A DNA stretch of 64,000 nucleotides from Streptomyces hyaluromycini (GTDB lineage Bacteria > Actinomycetota > Actinomycetes > Streptomycetales > Streptomycetaceae), in the NCBI RefSeq assembly GCF_002217755.1, contig NZ_BCFL01000016.1:1470319-1534318 (forward strand), written 5' to 3'. The notes beneath the pieces were generated by a model. The model had not been told where the DNA came from. It saw nothing but the letters and a program-made list of their open reading frames with translations, and did no database searches. A program made the position numbers and the translations under genes. This document shows, one piece after another, positions 1 to 8,001 of the stretch (position 1 is its first letter; the number at the start of each line of letters is the position of its first letter).

Positions 1-87
1 GCGCCGCCGCTCGGTGCGCAACTCGGCGCGCAGCTCGTCGTCGGCCTGCGCGGCCCCCGTGCTGTCGTCGGATTCGTACGGTGCCAT
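1..87 (-). CDS. N-terminus of an unidentified protein, cut by the window edge
   Basis: Only the first 29 codons are inside the window. The frame opens with ATG at 85-87, preceded on the minus strand by a good ribosome site (GGAGGT, about 9 bases upstream), and stays open to base 1. The visible peptide begins MAPYESDDSTG and is acidic, then turns into an Arg/Glu-rich stretch (DDELRAELRTERRR) that may start a helix. No signal peptide is visible. This is too little to name a family. The sequence between this start and the terminator at 271-316 is its promoter and leader region, and holds a perfect 7-bp hairpin at 227-244. Confidence 0.6.
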   Translation of the reverse strand, partial: MAPYESDDSTGAAQADDELRAELRTERRR

Positions 88-226
88 GTGTGCCCTACCT
101 CCGTAGTCGGCGGCGGCCGTCCTCGCACGTGTCCCACCCTGAGCCGCCATTCTCACCCGAATCGGTGAGTGGTGGTGATTTCCGTGGTTTCCATCTCACC
201 AAATCGGGGGCGGAGAAGCGTCAGAC

Positions 227-244
227 CACGGAGCCAACTCCGTG
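227..244. repeat. Short perfect hairpin in the 5' region of the edge gene
   Basis: CACGGAG and CTCCGTG are separated by CCAA. There is no T-run on either side, so it does not look like an intrinsic terminator. It lies about 140 bases upstream of the edge gene and could be an operator or a leader structure. The function is unknown. Confidence 0.35.
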
Positions 245-270
245 TACACCTGCGGTATGACACAAGGGTG

Positions 271-316
271 GAGGCGCCTTCCCCGACCCGTAGGGGTCGG
301 GCGGCGAAGGCGCCTC
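271..316 (-). terminator. Hairpin terminator downstream of the CHRD gene
   Basis: GAGGCGCCTTC (271-281) pairs with GAAGGCGCCTC further on, and a nested CCGACCC/GGGTCGG stem sits inside. The long GC-rich stem lies about 20 bases past the CHRD gene stop. There is no clear T-run, as is usual for Streptomyces terminators. Confidence 0.65.
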
Positions 317-336
317 CTGTCACGTGCCGTGTCGGC

Positions 337-1272
337 TCAGTGCTGCACGAACACGTAGTCCGCCGAGTAGGGGACACCGACGACGGCACCCGGGGTGCAG
401 GAGCCGGCCGGGGCGACGCCGCCGACGGTGTTGAGGCGCAGGATCTCGCCGGTGTGGGCGAGCAGCCCGTGCTTCTTGCCGGACCGGGTGGTCTTGAGGT
501 CCAGTTCGGGGATGTTGCCGGTGCCGTTCGGCGTCTTGGTCAGGACGGCTCCGGTGACCGCGGTGCCGTCGGGTGCGACCCACTGCGGGGTGCCGGAGTT
601 CGGCGCGACGAAGGAGTGGCGGATACCGCCGCCGAGCTTGGCGCTGACATCCCGCTGGGCGAAGGCGTAGCCGCCGCCGTCGGCGGGCTTGCACTGGTAG
701 ATCTGCTTGCCGGTGACGACGGAGGCCTGGAAGCCGCCCCTGAGGTCGGAGACGGTGGTGACGGCGTGCAGCTGGCCGCGGAGGGCTCCGCCGGGGAACT
801 CGGCGGTGTGCAGGTTGGCGTAGAAGGCTCCGGGGTCGGTGGTGAGCTGCTTGAGCAGGGCCTTGTCGGTGACCTTGACGCTGCCGGTGACGCTGTGGCC
901 CTCGGCCTTCTTCAGCAGCTTCCCGAAGTCGATCTTGACGCCGCCATTGGTGCCCTTGGCGCCCTGGTGGATGTGCAGGTCGGTGGGCTCGGCGGTGCCG
1001 CGCCAGGTCACGGCGACGGTCACCTTGTCCCCCTTGACCTGGATGAACTCCAGCGCGGCGCCGTCCTTGTCCCCGACGGCGGGCCCACCGGCGACGGGTA
1101 CCTCGTTGGCACCGCGCAGACTGGCGGCGAGGACGACGGAGGCGGCGGAGCTGTGGCTGGTGGCGGAGCTGTGGCTGGTGGCGGCGGATGCCGGGACGGC
1201 GGCACCGCCGAGAGCGGTGACGGTGATGGCTGCGGCGACGAGGCTCTTGCGGCGCGTTGCGTCGATGACCAT
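337..1272 (-). CDS. Secreted CHRD-domain protein
   Basis: A 311-residue exported protein. It starts with ATG at 1270-1272 behind GGGGGAG, and an upstream in-frame extension has no ribosome site. Residues 1-29 form a signal peptide: a basic start with TRRK, a hydrophobic core and an ASA-type cleavage region. A Ser/His-rich repeat (ATSHSS twice) follows. The section from about residue 45 to 160 has CHRD features, with LRGANEVP near its start, HIHQG in the middle and FYANLHTAEFPGGALRGQL at its end. The His residues of HIHQG and LHT are typical of this beta-rich fold. The C-terminal half (about 165-311) resembles the DUF3455-type part of similar secreted proteins (QCK, PQWVAPDGT, GVPYSADYVF). The enzymatic role of CHRD proteins in bacteria is unknown. 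The gene stands alone between a polyprenyl synthase gene and a terminator, with a near-palindrome in its promoter region (1350-1364). Confidence 0.8.
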   Translation of the reverse strand: MVIDATRRKSLVAAAITVTALGGAAVPASAATSHSSATSHSSAASVVLAASLRGANEVPVAGGPAVGDKDGAALEFIQVKGDKVTVAVTWRGTAEPTDLHIHQGAKGTNGGVKIDFGKLLKKAEGHSVTGSVKVTDKALLKQLTTDPGAFYANLHTAEFPGGALRGQLHAVTTVSDLRGGFQASVVTGKQIYQCKPADGGGYAFAQRDVSAKLGGGIRHSFVAPNSGTPQWVAPDGTAVTGAVLTKTPNGTGNIPELDLKTTRSGKKHGLLAHTGEILRLNTVGGVAPAGSCTPGAVVGVPYSADYVFVQH

Positions 1273-1349
1273 GATTCCGTTTTCTCCCCCTGTGTCAGCC
1301 GACGCCCCCTGCGTCGGCTTCTGGCGAGGAGTACGGAACAGATCCTGGA

Positions 1350-1364
1350 TTAGACTCAGTCCAA
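1350..1364 (-). promoter_or_regulatory. Near-palindrome in the CHRD promoter region, possible operator
   Basis: On the minus strand the 15 bases TTGGACT-G-AGTCTAA form two 7-bp half-sites with one mismatch around a single central base. They lie about 78 bases upstream of the CHRD start and 40 bases past the polyprenyl synthase stop. The 7-1-7 layout is the one used by Fur-family regulators. That link is inference only. Confidence 0.4.
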
Positions 1365-1403
1365 TGATGCGACCTGGATCACATGAGCGCGACCCGCCGG
1401 AGA

Positions 1404-2414
1404 CTATCCGGCCCGGTGCACCACCGCGTCGCACAGCTCCACCAGCGCGGCCTTGGGGTCGCACTCCGGCAGCGGAGCCAGCGCGGCGCGCGCCTCCTCC
1501 GCGTACCGGACCGCGTCCCGGCGGGCCAGCTCCAGCGCCGGGTGCGCCCGCAGGGCCGTCAGGGCCTCCGCGTGCCGCGCGTCGTCCGTGAGGTCGGAGT
1601 CCAGCAGCTCGCACAGGGCGATGTCCTCGGCCAGCCCCGACCTGGCCGCCAGCTCCCGCAGCCGCAGCACCGGAAGCGTGGGCACGCCCTCGCGGAGGTC
1701 GGTCCCCGGAGTCTTCCCGGACTCGTGGGAGTCGGAGGCGATGTCCAGGACGTCGTCGGCGAGCTGGAAGGCGACACCGAGCCGTTCGCCGTACTGGGTG
1801 AGGACGTCGACGACCGTCTCGTCGGCACCGGACAGCATCGCGCCGAAGCGGCAGGAGACGGCGACCAGCGAGCCGGTCTTGCCGCTGAGCACGTCGAGGT
1901 AGTGGTCGACCGGGTCACGGCCGTCCGACGGGCCGGCCGTCTCCAGGATCTGACCGGTCACCAGGCGCTCGAACGCGAGGGCCTGGACCCGGACCGCCTC
2001 GGGACCGAGGTCGGCGAGGATCTGGGAGGCGCGCGCGAAGAGGAAGTCGCCGGTGAGGACGGCGAGCGAGTTGCCCCAGCGGGTGTTGGCGCTGTCGACC
2101 CCGCGCCGCACGGACGCCTCGTCCATGACGTCGTCGTGGTACAGCGTGGCCAGGTGGGTGAGCTCGACGACGACGGCCGACGGCACGACACCGGGCGCGT
2201 ACGGGTCGCCGAACTGCGCGGCGAGCATCACCAGCAGCGGGCGGAACCGCTTGCCCCCGGCCCGCACGAGGTGCTGCGCGGCCTCCGTGATGAACGGGAC
2301 CTCGCTCTTGGTGGCTTCTAGCAAGCCTTCCTCGACAGCCGTCAATCCGGCCTGGACATCGGCTTCCAGAGCCTGGTCCCGCACGCTCAGCCCGAACGGC
2401 CCGACGACGGTCAC
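1404..2414 (-). CDS. Long-chain trans-polyprenyl diphosphate synthase
   Basis: A 336-residue prenyltransferase that extends an allylic diphosphate with isopentenyl diphosphate to make the side chain for menaquinone. The family hallmarks are all present: GGKRFRP near residue 53, the first aspartate-rich motif DDVMD near residue 94, the GKT motif, and the second aspartate-rich motif DDVLD near residue 220. The two DDxxD motifs bind Mg-diphosphate. The protein is soluble and of normal length. The ATG start (2412-2414) has a modest upstream site. Streptomyces quinones carry nonaprenyl chains, and MenG, a MenJ-like reductase and MqnC lie within 40 kb, so the role in menaquinone is likely. Chain length cannot be read from the sequence. 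A striking inverted repeat lies upstream at 2514-2550. Confidence 0.88.
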   Translation of the reverse strand: MTVVGPFGLSVRDQALEADVQAGLTAVEEGLLEATKSEVPFITEAAQHLVRAGGKRFRPLLVMLAAQFGDPYAPGVVPSAVVVELTHLATLYHDDVMDEASVRRGVDSANTRWGNSLAVLTGDFLFARASQILADLGPEAVRVQALAFERLVTGQILETAGPSDGRDPVDHYLDVLSGKTGSLVAVSCRFGAMLSGADETVVDVLTQYGERLGVAFQLADDVLDIASDSHESGKTPGTDLREGVPTLPVLRLRELAARSGLAEDIALCELLDSDLTDDARHAEALTALRAHPALELARRDAVRYAEEARAALAPLPECDPKAALVELCDAVVHRAG

Positions 2415-2513
2415 GAGGGGTCTCCTGTCTGCTGGTGTCTACTGGCGATTACGCGGTTTGTCGATAGGTCGCTGCCCTCACTCAAGTCAGCGTATCCGGT
2501 CGGGTTTCGATCA

Positions 2514-2550
2514 CCGATAGCGCCCACGGTTACACCCCGGGCGCTATCGG
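2514..2550. repeat. Perfect 12-bp inverted repeat upstream of the polyprenyl synthase gene
   Basis: CCGATAGCGCCC (2514-2525) and GGGCGCTATCGG (2539-2550) are perfect inverted copies with a 13-base spacer. The repeat lies about 100 bases upstream of the polyprenyl synthase start, where there is no other gene. A weaker outer pairing (TATCGG/CCGATA) continues to about 2583. It could be an operator or a leader hairpin. There is no T-run directly after either arm on the minus strand. Confidence 0.5.
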
Positions 2551-3176
2551 ATCACGACCGTTATGTTTTTGATCAGCCGATACGACCTGACATCCCCTGA
2601 CTTAACAGGAAGTACGGGCACTTGTCCCGAACCAGGGCACAGGCCGTGTCCCGTACCGGCCGCAGACCTTCCACCCGGCCGCCGCCCGGAAACGGCCCCA
2701 GAGCTCCCCCGGCCGACATCACCTGCCCGGGCGCACCCCCTCCGCCACCCGCCGACTCCACCGGGGACACCCGGTGCACGAACGGCGGCACCTCGTGCAC
2801 ACCCGTACACCCTTCCTCCGCTCCTCAGCATTCCCCCGATCGGCACCCCCTCGGCCGTCACCCCCTCGACCGACGGAACGACGCCCCATCACCCTTCCCT
2901 CGACGCGACGCGCTTCGTCTGCGCACCCAACTTCCCACCCCCGGCGGGTCAGTGGCACGCGCACACCCGGAGCCTCCTAGGCCGACGGAGGGCGCCCCGA
3001 GAAGCACCTGGTCAGACAATTCGGACTACTCATTGAAATCACCCCCATAAGTACCCACTCCGCCGCCCCCGACCGGGGCAATCCGCACGAATGAAAGCGG
3101 GGCGGTTTTCCGTCGAACCAGGAAAAAGGCGGATTCCAAGAATCCCTCATGCCCGATTTGCCGTTATTGCGGTTTC
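2551..3176. other. Non-coding stretch, C-rich on the plus strand
   Basis: About 600 bases between the polyprenyl synthase gene and the transglycosylase leader. Open frames here read as Pro/Arg-rich strings without ribosome sites or wobble-position bias, so I call none of them. Apart from the inverted repeat at its left edge and the Crp-like site at its right edge, I see no conserved element. Confidence 0.5.
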
Positions 3177-3190
3177 GTGAAGTAGGTCAC
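3177..3190 (+). promoter_or_regulatory. Candidate Crp site upstream of the riboswitch
   Basis: GTGAAGTAGGTCAC matches the GTG-N6-GNCAC pattern reported for Streptomyces Crp. It sits about 190 bases before the riboswitch and 415 before the transglycosylase start. To my knowledge the resuscitation factor gene rpfA of S. coelicolor has the same pairing of a Crp site and a ydaO-type riboswitch. The pattern has only seven fixed bases, so chance matches are expected. Confidence 0.4.
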
Positions 3191-3365
3191 GTGGACCTGG
3201 ATGGCGCAAGGTCCATAAGGGGACCCTTCCTTCCCTTTCCCCGTGGGCCAGTTGAGGGTTGGCAGCTGCAAAGGATCAAGTACCCCATACGCCTCATCGC
3301 AAGGTCAATCGGTGTGTTCTGTGAATCAGGTACTTGTTCCGGACATGTGCCCTCGCATACGTTCC

Positions 3366-3596
3366 CGCTCGCCGGGCGGACGCCGAATCCTGCCGCCGCC
3401 CGTCGTAACCCATCGACGAGTTCATTCGCACGGCAGGAGCGGGGGACCCAGGTAAGTCGCCGGACCGGGCGGCCGACGTCATCGGACAGACGTCGTTCCG
3501 GAACGGCTAGGGGTGAAGTCGCATCGCCTTCGGGCGATGCGGCCGGGCACTCCCCGGGCCCGAACCCGACAGCTCACCTCGCAGGCGACGGAGAGG
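3366..3596 (+). promoter_or_regulatory. ydaO-yuaA type (c-di-AMP) riboswitch
   Basis: The leader of the transglycosylase gene carries the conserved blocks of this riboswitch class in order: GCCGAATCCTGCC (3382-3394), AGGAGCGGGGGACCCA at about 3435-3450, TAGGGGTGAAGTCGC at about 3508-3523, a variable CGCATCGCC/GGCGATGCG hairpin after it, and the closing GCGACGGAGAGG (to about 3595) that contains the ribosome-site region. In other bacteria and in Streptomyces this class binds cyclic di-AMP and switches off cell-wall hydrolase genes. The proximity of the last block to the start codon (about 10 bases) fits control of the transcript or its translation. The exact 5' edge is approximate. Confidence 0.9.
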
Positions 3597-3605
3597 AACA
3601 ACGCC

Positions 3606-4094
3606 ATGCTTGCTGCCGACCAGCACCGCACTCCCCGCCGTAACCGCATCATCCGCACGCTCGTCGTCGCCGGCACCGGCGCCGCCGTCCTCGCCCTCCC
3701 GCTCATCGGGGCGACCGCCGCCTCCGCCGCCGGGTCCTCCACCTCGACGGCCTCGACCACCCTCGCCGGGTACCCGAACAACCTCGACGGCTGGATCCGC
3801 GAGTCGCTCGCGATCATGAGGGAGAAGCGCATCCCGGGCACCTACCACGGCATCTACCGCAACATCATTCGGGAGTCCTCCGGCAACCCGCGGGCCATCA
3901 ACCTCTGGGACTCCAACGCGGCCAAGGGCATCCCGTCCAAGGGCCTGCTCCAGGTCATCGACCCGACGTTCAAGACCTACCACGTGGCCGGCACGTCGTT
4001 CGACATCTACGACCCGGTCGCGAACATCACCGCCGCCTGCAACTACGCCGCCGCGCGGTACGGCTCGATGGACAACGTCCACGGCGCGTACTGA
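3606..4094 (+). CDS. Secreted lytic transglycosylase (SLT domain)
   Basis: A 162-residue secreted protein. The ATG start follows GGAGAGG by 8 bases. Residues 1-40 form a signal peptide with a basic front (RTPRRNRIIR), a hydrophobic core and an ASA cleavage region. The rest is a single SLT/goose-lysozyme-like domain. It shows the catalytic glutamate in IIRESSGNP, then the typical GLLQVI and the late AACNYAAARYGSMDNV segment. Such enzymes cleave the glycan strands of peptidoglycan. There is no separate wall-binding domain, so it is a minimal hydrolase. The long leader with a c-di-AMP riboswitch and a Crp-like site indicates control by nucleotide second messengers, in line with roles in germination or sporulation. 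A HAD phosphatase gene converges from the other side. Confidence 0.87.
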   Translation: MLAADQHRTPRRNRIIRTLVVAGTGAAVLALPLIGATAASAAGSSTSTASTTLAGYPNNLDGWIRESLAIMREKRIPGTYHGIYRNIIRESSGNPRAINLWDSNAAKGIPSKGLLQVIDPTFKTYHVAGTSFDIYDPVANITAACNYAAARYGSMDNVHGAY

Positions 4095-4107
4095 CCGACG
4101 TCCCACG

Positions 4108-4914
4108 TCAGTCGAAGAGTCTTTCGAGGACGACGGCGATGCCGTCGTCCTCGTTCGACGTCGTGATCTCGTCGGCCAGCGCCTTGAGTTCGGGGTGAGC
4201 GTTTGCCATCGCCACCCCGTAGGCCGCCCACTCGAACATCGGGATGTCGTTGGGCATGTCACCGAAGGCGATGGCCCGTCCGGGGCTCAGCCCCAGATGG
4301 CCGGCGGCCAGCGCGAGCCCGGTCGCCTTGGTCACCCCGCAGGGCTGGAGTTCGACGGTCCCCGGCCCCGACATGGTGACCGTCGCCAGCGACCCGACCA
4401 CCGAACGGGCGGTCGCCGCCAGTTCGTCGTCGGACAGGGTGTGGTGGCGCAGCAGCACCTTGCTGATGGGCGCGCACCACAGGTCGTCACGCCGGGCGAC
4501 GCGCAGAGCGGGCAGCGTGGGGTGGGGCATCAGATAGCCCGGCTCGATGAGCGTGAGCCCGTCCACGCCGTCCTGGTCGACCGCCGCGTACACCTGGCCG
4601 ACCTCGGCCTCGATCTTGCCGAGCGCGGTCTCCGCGAGTTCCCGGTCCAGGGTGACCGACCACAGCAGCCGGTCCGCGCCGGCGTCGTACACCTGCGCGC
4701 CCTGGCCGCAGACCGCGAGTCCCGTGCAGCCGAGGTCGTCGAGGAGCGGGCGCACTCTCGGCGCGGGACGGCCGGTCACCACGAGGTGCCGGGCACCGGC
4801 CCGGACGGCCCGCGCAAGCGCGGCGAGCGACCGTTCCGAGAGGGTGTCGTCGTCGCGCAGCAGCGTGCCGTCCAGGTCGGTGGCGATCAGTGAGTACGGG
4901 GAGGGTGCGACCAT
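4108..4914 (-). CDS. HAD-superfamily hydrolase, Cof type
   Basis: A 268-residue cytoplasmic phosphatase of the Cof/HAD-IIB subfamily. Motif I is DLDGTLL near residue 13, where the first Asp is the nucleophile. Motif II is VVTGRP near residue 46, the conserved Lys of motif III is in GVTKATGL, and motif IV is GDMPNDIPMF near residue 218. The C2-type cap lies between motifs II and III. Members remove phosphate from sugar phosphates, nucleotides or flavin precursors, and the substrate cannot be read here. The ATG start has no strong ribosome site, which may mean a short leader. It converges with the transglycosylase gene 13 bases away and is transcribed alone. Confidence 0.85.
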   Translation of the reverse strand: MVAPSPYSLIATDLDGTLLRDDDTLSERSLAALARAVRAGARHLVVTGRPAPRVRPLLDDLGCTGLAVCGQGAQVYDAGADRLLWSVTLDRELAETALGKIEAEVGQVYAAVDQDGVDGLTLIEPGYLMPHPTLPALRVARRDDLWCAPISKVLLRHHTLSDDELAATARSVVGSLATVTMSGPGTVELQPCGVTKATGLALAAGHLGLSPGRAIAFGDMPNDIPMFEWAAYGVAMANAHPELKALADEITTSNEDDGIAVVLERLFD

Positions 4915-5054
4915 GATCAGAGAATACGGACAGCACGCCCCTGGGACTCACTGTGCGTTTCGGCCTCAAGTGGCGCCCGCCGCCTCCGTGATGGGGCCGT
5001 TGTCAGTGGCGGGCGTTACGTTTGGGGTGAGCCGGTTTCGCTGATCCGACGGGG

Positions 5055-5468
5055 GTGCTGGTCGTGACGGACGGACGGGGGGACTTCCGGACGTATCCGC
5101 AGGAGGCGGCGACCGGAGTGCCGGAGCGCCTCCCGGGGAAACTGCGGCCGGAGATCCACGGGTTGTCGTTCCGTACCTGGCGGGTGGACGACGACGACCG
5201 CGGACCATATGTGGCGATCGGCCACAACCCGGAGATCCGGTACGAGGCCGAAAGACACCCCGAGGTCCCGGGCGAGGCCCGCTGGAACTTCGCGCGCCGG
5301 CTCCTCGACGGGTTCGAGATGCTCGGCAACGGCCCCGGGGACCCGGCCGGCGGTGCGCTGTACGCCGAGAAGGTCCGGCGGCTCGGACTCCGGTTCGACG
5401 GGGACGGCGACGGCGCCGAACTGGACGCGGCACGCAAGCTGTTGGGGCTGCGCCTCGGGGCCGGGTGA
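5055..5468 (+). CDS. Conserved hypothetical protein
   Basis: A 137-residue acidic, soluble protein without signal peptide or membrane segment. It starts with GTG at 5055 after a G-rich run, and a second GTG at 5064 is possible and would give MTDGRG. I recognise no domain. It is rich in charged pairs and has one likely mixed alpha/beta region (RTWRVDDDDRGPYVAIGHNPE). The reading frame has the strong third-position GC of a real Streptomyces gene. It sits between the HAD phosphatase (divergent) and a monooxygenase gene (convergent, 18 bases away), so the context gives no functional hint. Confidence 0.65.
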   Translation: MLVVTDGRGDFRTYPQEAATGVPERLPGKLRPEIHGLSFRTWRVDDDDRGPYVAIGHNPEIRYEAERHPEVPGEARWNFARRLLDGFEMLGNGPGDPAGGALYAEKVRRLGLRFDGDGDGAELDAARKLLGLRLGAG

Positions 5469-5486
5469 CGCTCCGGCCCCGGCGTG

Positions 5487-6707
5487 TCAGGCGTGGGCCG
5501 CCGCCAGGTGCCCGGCCAGGCGCGGTGAGGCGAACTCCGTACCGCACACGAAGCGCATGACCGGGCCGTACGATGCCGCCGCCGGGAGCCCTGTGAAGTA
5601 GAGGCCGGGCACGGAGGAGACGTGTCCGGCGCCGAGTCTCGGGGCGCCCCGGCTGGCCGCGACGCGGGTGCGGAGCCCGGGGCCGAGGAAGTCCATCGCG
5701 GCGATGTCCACGCGGTAGCCGGTGGCGGCTATGACGTGGTCGGCGGTGAGGCGCTCGGTGCCGCCCTCGTGGGTGCGGACGGTGAGGACCGGGGCGCCGT
5801 CCGCGGTGTCGGCGCCGGTCACCGCGGCGACCTCGCGGACCTGGACCTTGCCCTCGAAGCGGTCGCGCAGCCACCAGGCGCCGAGCGGGCCGAGCACCCG
5901 GCGGACCAGGTAGTGGCGGGTCCCCGCCGGGAGGTAGCGGTAGGGGTGCGGGTAGTAGCTGAGCGCCCACAGGGACCAGGCACGGCCGAACGGCGACTCG
6001 GGGCGCAGCTTCGGCTGGTCCCAGGGCGGGGCGCCGAAGGCCACCCTGCCGCGCCCTCGCGAGACCACCCGCACCCGGGCGCCGGCCTCGGCGGCGAGGG
6101 CCGCCGTCTCCAGCGCGGACTGCCCGGCACCGACGACGATCAGCTCCTTGCCGGAGAAGCGGGTCAGGTCGTGGTGCTGGGAGCTGTGCGAGACCGGCCC
6201 CGCCGGTCCGTCCGCGCCCGCCCCGGCAAGCTCGGCGGGAAGGCGGGCGAGCCCGGACAGGCCGGTGGCGACGACGACCGCGCGGGCCGTCAACGACTCC
6301 CCCGAGTCCAGCTTCAGTTCGAAGCCCGCCGGGCCTCCCGCCTTGCGCTGATCCGTCTTGTGCCGGTCCACGGAGACCACCCGCACCCGCTCCAGCTCGG
6401 GCACCAGTTTCTGCTGGAACCACTCGCCGTAGCCGATGAAGGTCTCCACCGGGATGACGTCCTCGTCGGTGACCAGCCGGCGGACGCCCGCCGCGTCGCA
6501 GTAGTCGGCGAGGGTGTGCCCGCGCTGCGGGCAGTCCAGGCTGGAGGCGGCCGGGGTGGACTTCAGGATCATCCCGGCCGGCATGTGGTCGCGCCAGCTG
6601 ACCATGGGATCGCCGAAGACCCGGACGGGGATGCCGCGCGCCCGCAGATGGGCGGCGGTGGACAGGCCGAAGGGCCCGGCACCTATGACTGCTACCGGCT
6701 CGATCAC
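5487..6707 (-). CDS. FAD/NAD(P)-dependent oxidoreductase (flavin monooxygenase-like)
   Basis: A 406-residue two-dinucleotide-domain flavoprotein. The start is GTG at 6705-6707, 5 bases after GGGGAGGAA, and places the FAD-binding GAGPFGLS at residue 8. A second Rossmann motif, VVGAGQSALETAALA, lies near residue 188 and should bind NAD(P)H. The segment HSSQHHDLTRFSGK just before it resembles the FMO/Baeyer-Villiger signature region. IAATGYRVD near residue 325 is the late ATG motif. No membrane segment is seen. It should use NAD(P)H and oxygen to hydroxylate an unknown small molecule. It lies 28 bases downstream of an ATP-grasp gene on the same strand, so the two are probably one transcript and one pathway. 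Confidence 0.8.
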   Translation of the reverse strand: MIEPVAVIGAGPFGLSTAAHLRARGIPVRVFGDPMVSWRDHMPAGMILKSTPAASSLDCPQRGHTLADYCDAAGVRRLVTDEDVIPVETFIGYGEWFQQKLVPELERVRVVSVDRHKTDQRKAGGPAGFELKLDSGESLTARAVVVATGLSGLARLPAELAGAGADGPAGPVSHSSQHHDLTRFSGKELIVVGAGQSALETAALAAEAGARVRVVSRGRGRVAFGAPPWDQPKLRPESPFGRAWSLWALSYYPHPYRYLPAGTRHYLVRRVLGPLGAWWLRDRFEGKVQVREVAAVTGADTADGAPVLTVRTHEGGTERLTADHVIAATGYRVDIAAMDFLGPGLRTRVAASRGAPRLGAGHVSSVPGLYFTGLPAAASYGPVMRFVCGTEFASPRLAGHLAAAHA

Positions 6708-6735
6708 GAAGTTCCTCCCCCAGGAACGTGGTGTC

Positions 6736-8001
6736 CTACTTCGTGGCGGTGCTGGAGCCGCGGCGGTTGGTGCGCCACAGCTGATAGAGGTGCTTCGCGC
6801 CCGGCCGTACGAAGCGCGCGAGCATCGTGACGAACGGCAGCGGGTCGTCACCCGCCAGCCAGGCCAGCTCGGTCCCGCTCGGCCGCTTCGGCGCGTGCGG
6901 CGTCGTATAGCCGCTGCGGCGGTAGGCGAGGAGGGCGGGCAGGTCGATGTTCTCCACGACGTACCGGTGGCCGGCGCGCTGTTCCCCCTCCGGAACGCGG
7001 CGCCCGGTCAGGTCGAGGTGCATGGCCCGGACGACGTCCACCTCCGACTCGCTCTCGAAGAGCCGGAACTGGGCGCCCATGCGCGGGTTGAAGTCGAGCA
7101 GCTTGTACTGCCCGTCGCGCCGGTCGAAGCGCAGGTCGAGATCGATGATGCCGGTGAAGCCGATCTCCTTGATGAAACGCGCGGCGAGGTCGGCGAGTTC
7201 CGGGTTGTCGACGACGTAGGCGTTCGCGGTCATGCCGGCGTGCGGCGGCCAGGAGCGGACCTTGACGCCGGTGAACAGCGCGCGCGGATTGGAGTCGGCG
7301 TCGAAGTAGGCGTGCACGATCCAGTCCTCGGCCTCCTCCCGCGGGAGGTACTCCTGGAGGATGACACCCGGATGGGTGCCCCAGTCACGGGCGAGGGTGA
7401 GCAGTCCCTCCCGGGTGGCGATCCGCGTCGTTCCGTTGACGGCGGGCTGCTTGCGCCGGACGAACGCCTCGCGGTTCTTGGCCACGATCGGGAAGCGGGC
7501 CTTCTCCGCGAAGTCGACGATCTCGTCGTACGAGTCCGGGAAGGCGGCCGCCGGGCTCGGGATGCCGTGTTCCACGCACAGTTCGTGCAAACCCTGCTTG
7601 CTCGCCAGCCGGCGCGGCAGTTCCGGGTCCACGCGCGGGAAGAGGAAGCGGTCGCCGAGCGCGTCTTGGTGCTCGGCGATCAGGACGGCGGCCTCCTCGT
7701 CGGTGGGGATCAGCACGGTCGGACGACCGATACGGCGGCCGATGCGCAGCAGTCCCTCGACGAGATGGTCCGGTTCCTCGGCGCCGGTTGTCGGCCACAC
7801 GAACGCCCGTCTGAGATAACGGGACGAGGCCGCCGGCGTGTACGCGTCCTCCGTGATCGCGTACATGGGAACGCCCAGGCGGCCCAGACTGCGAATAGCG
7901 CCGACTCCGCCGTGATGCAGCGGATAGTCGCCGAACTTGACGATCAGGCCCGGCACGTCGCGGTCCGCCTCGAACGGCACGCTGACGGCATTCCTGGCCA
8001 C
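6736..8001 (-). CDS. ATP-grasp carboxylate ligase-like protein
   Basis: A 421-residue ATP-grasp protein. The chosen start is GTG at 7999-8001, behind GGGGGGACCC. Another in-frame GTG at 8011-8013 has an equally good site. An N-terminal pre-ATP-grasp part opens with a beta strand and a glycine-rich region (LIVKFGDYPLHHGGVGAIRSL). The central lid has PIVAKN near residue 180 and ILQEYLP near 225. The metal and ATP-binding acids appear as GFTGIIDLDLRFD and LLDFNPRMGAQFRLF near residues 285-315. The fold activates a carboxylate as acyl phosphate and couples it to an amine or thiol. The substrate is unknown. It is the first gene of a two-gene unit with the downstream monooxygenase. Confidence 0.78.
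   Translation of the reverse strand: MARNAVSVPFEADRDVPGLIVKFGDYPLHHGGVGAIRSLGRLGVPMYAITEDAYTPAASSRYLRRAFVWPTTGAEEPDHLVEGLLRIGRRIGRPTVLIPTDEEAAVLIAEHQDALGDRFLFPRVDPELPRRLASKQGLHELCVEHGIPSPAAAFPDSYDEIVDFAEKARFPIVAKNREAFVRRKQPAVNGTTRIATREGLLTLARDWGTHPGVILQEYLPREEAEDWIVHAYFDADSNPRALFTGVKVRSWPPHAGMTANAYVVDNPELADLAARFIKEIGFTGIIDLDLRFDRRDGQYKLLDFNPRMGAQFRLFESESEVDVVRAMHLDLTGRRVPEGEQRAGHRYVVENIDLPALLAYRRSGYTTPHAPKRPSGTELAWLAGDDPLPFVTMLARFVRPGAKHLYQLWRTNRRGSSTATK

Noticed and set aside
2563..3050. Pro-rich frames upstream of the transglycosylase
   Set aside because: No ribosome site, no domain, unusual composition caused by C-rich non-coding DNA.
3149..3643. 164-codon frame overlapping the riboswitch
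   Set aside because: It crosses the conserved blocks of the riboswitch and the start of the true gene.
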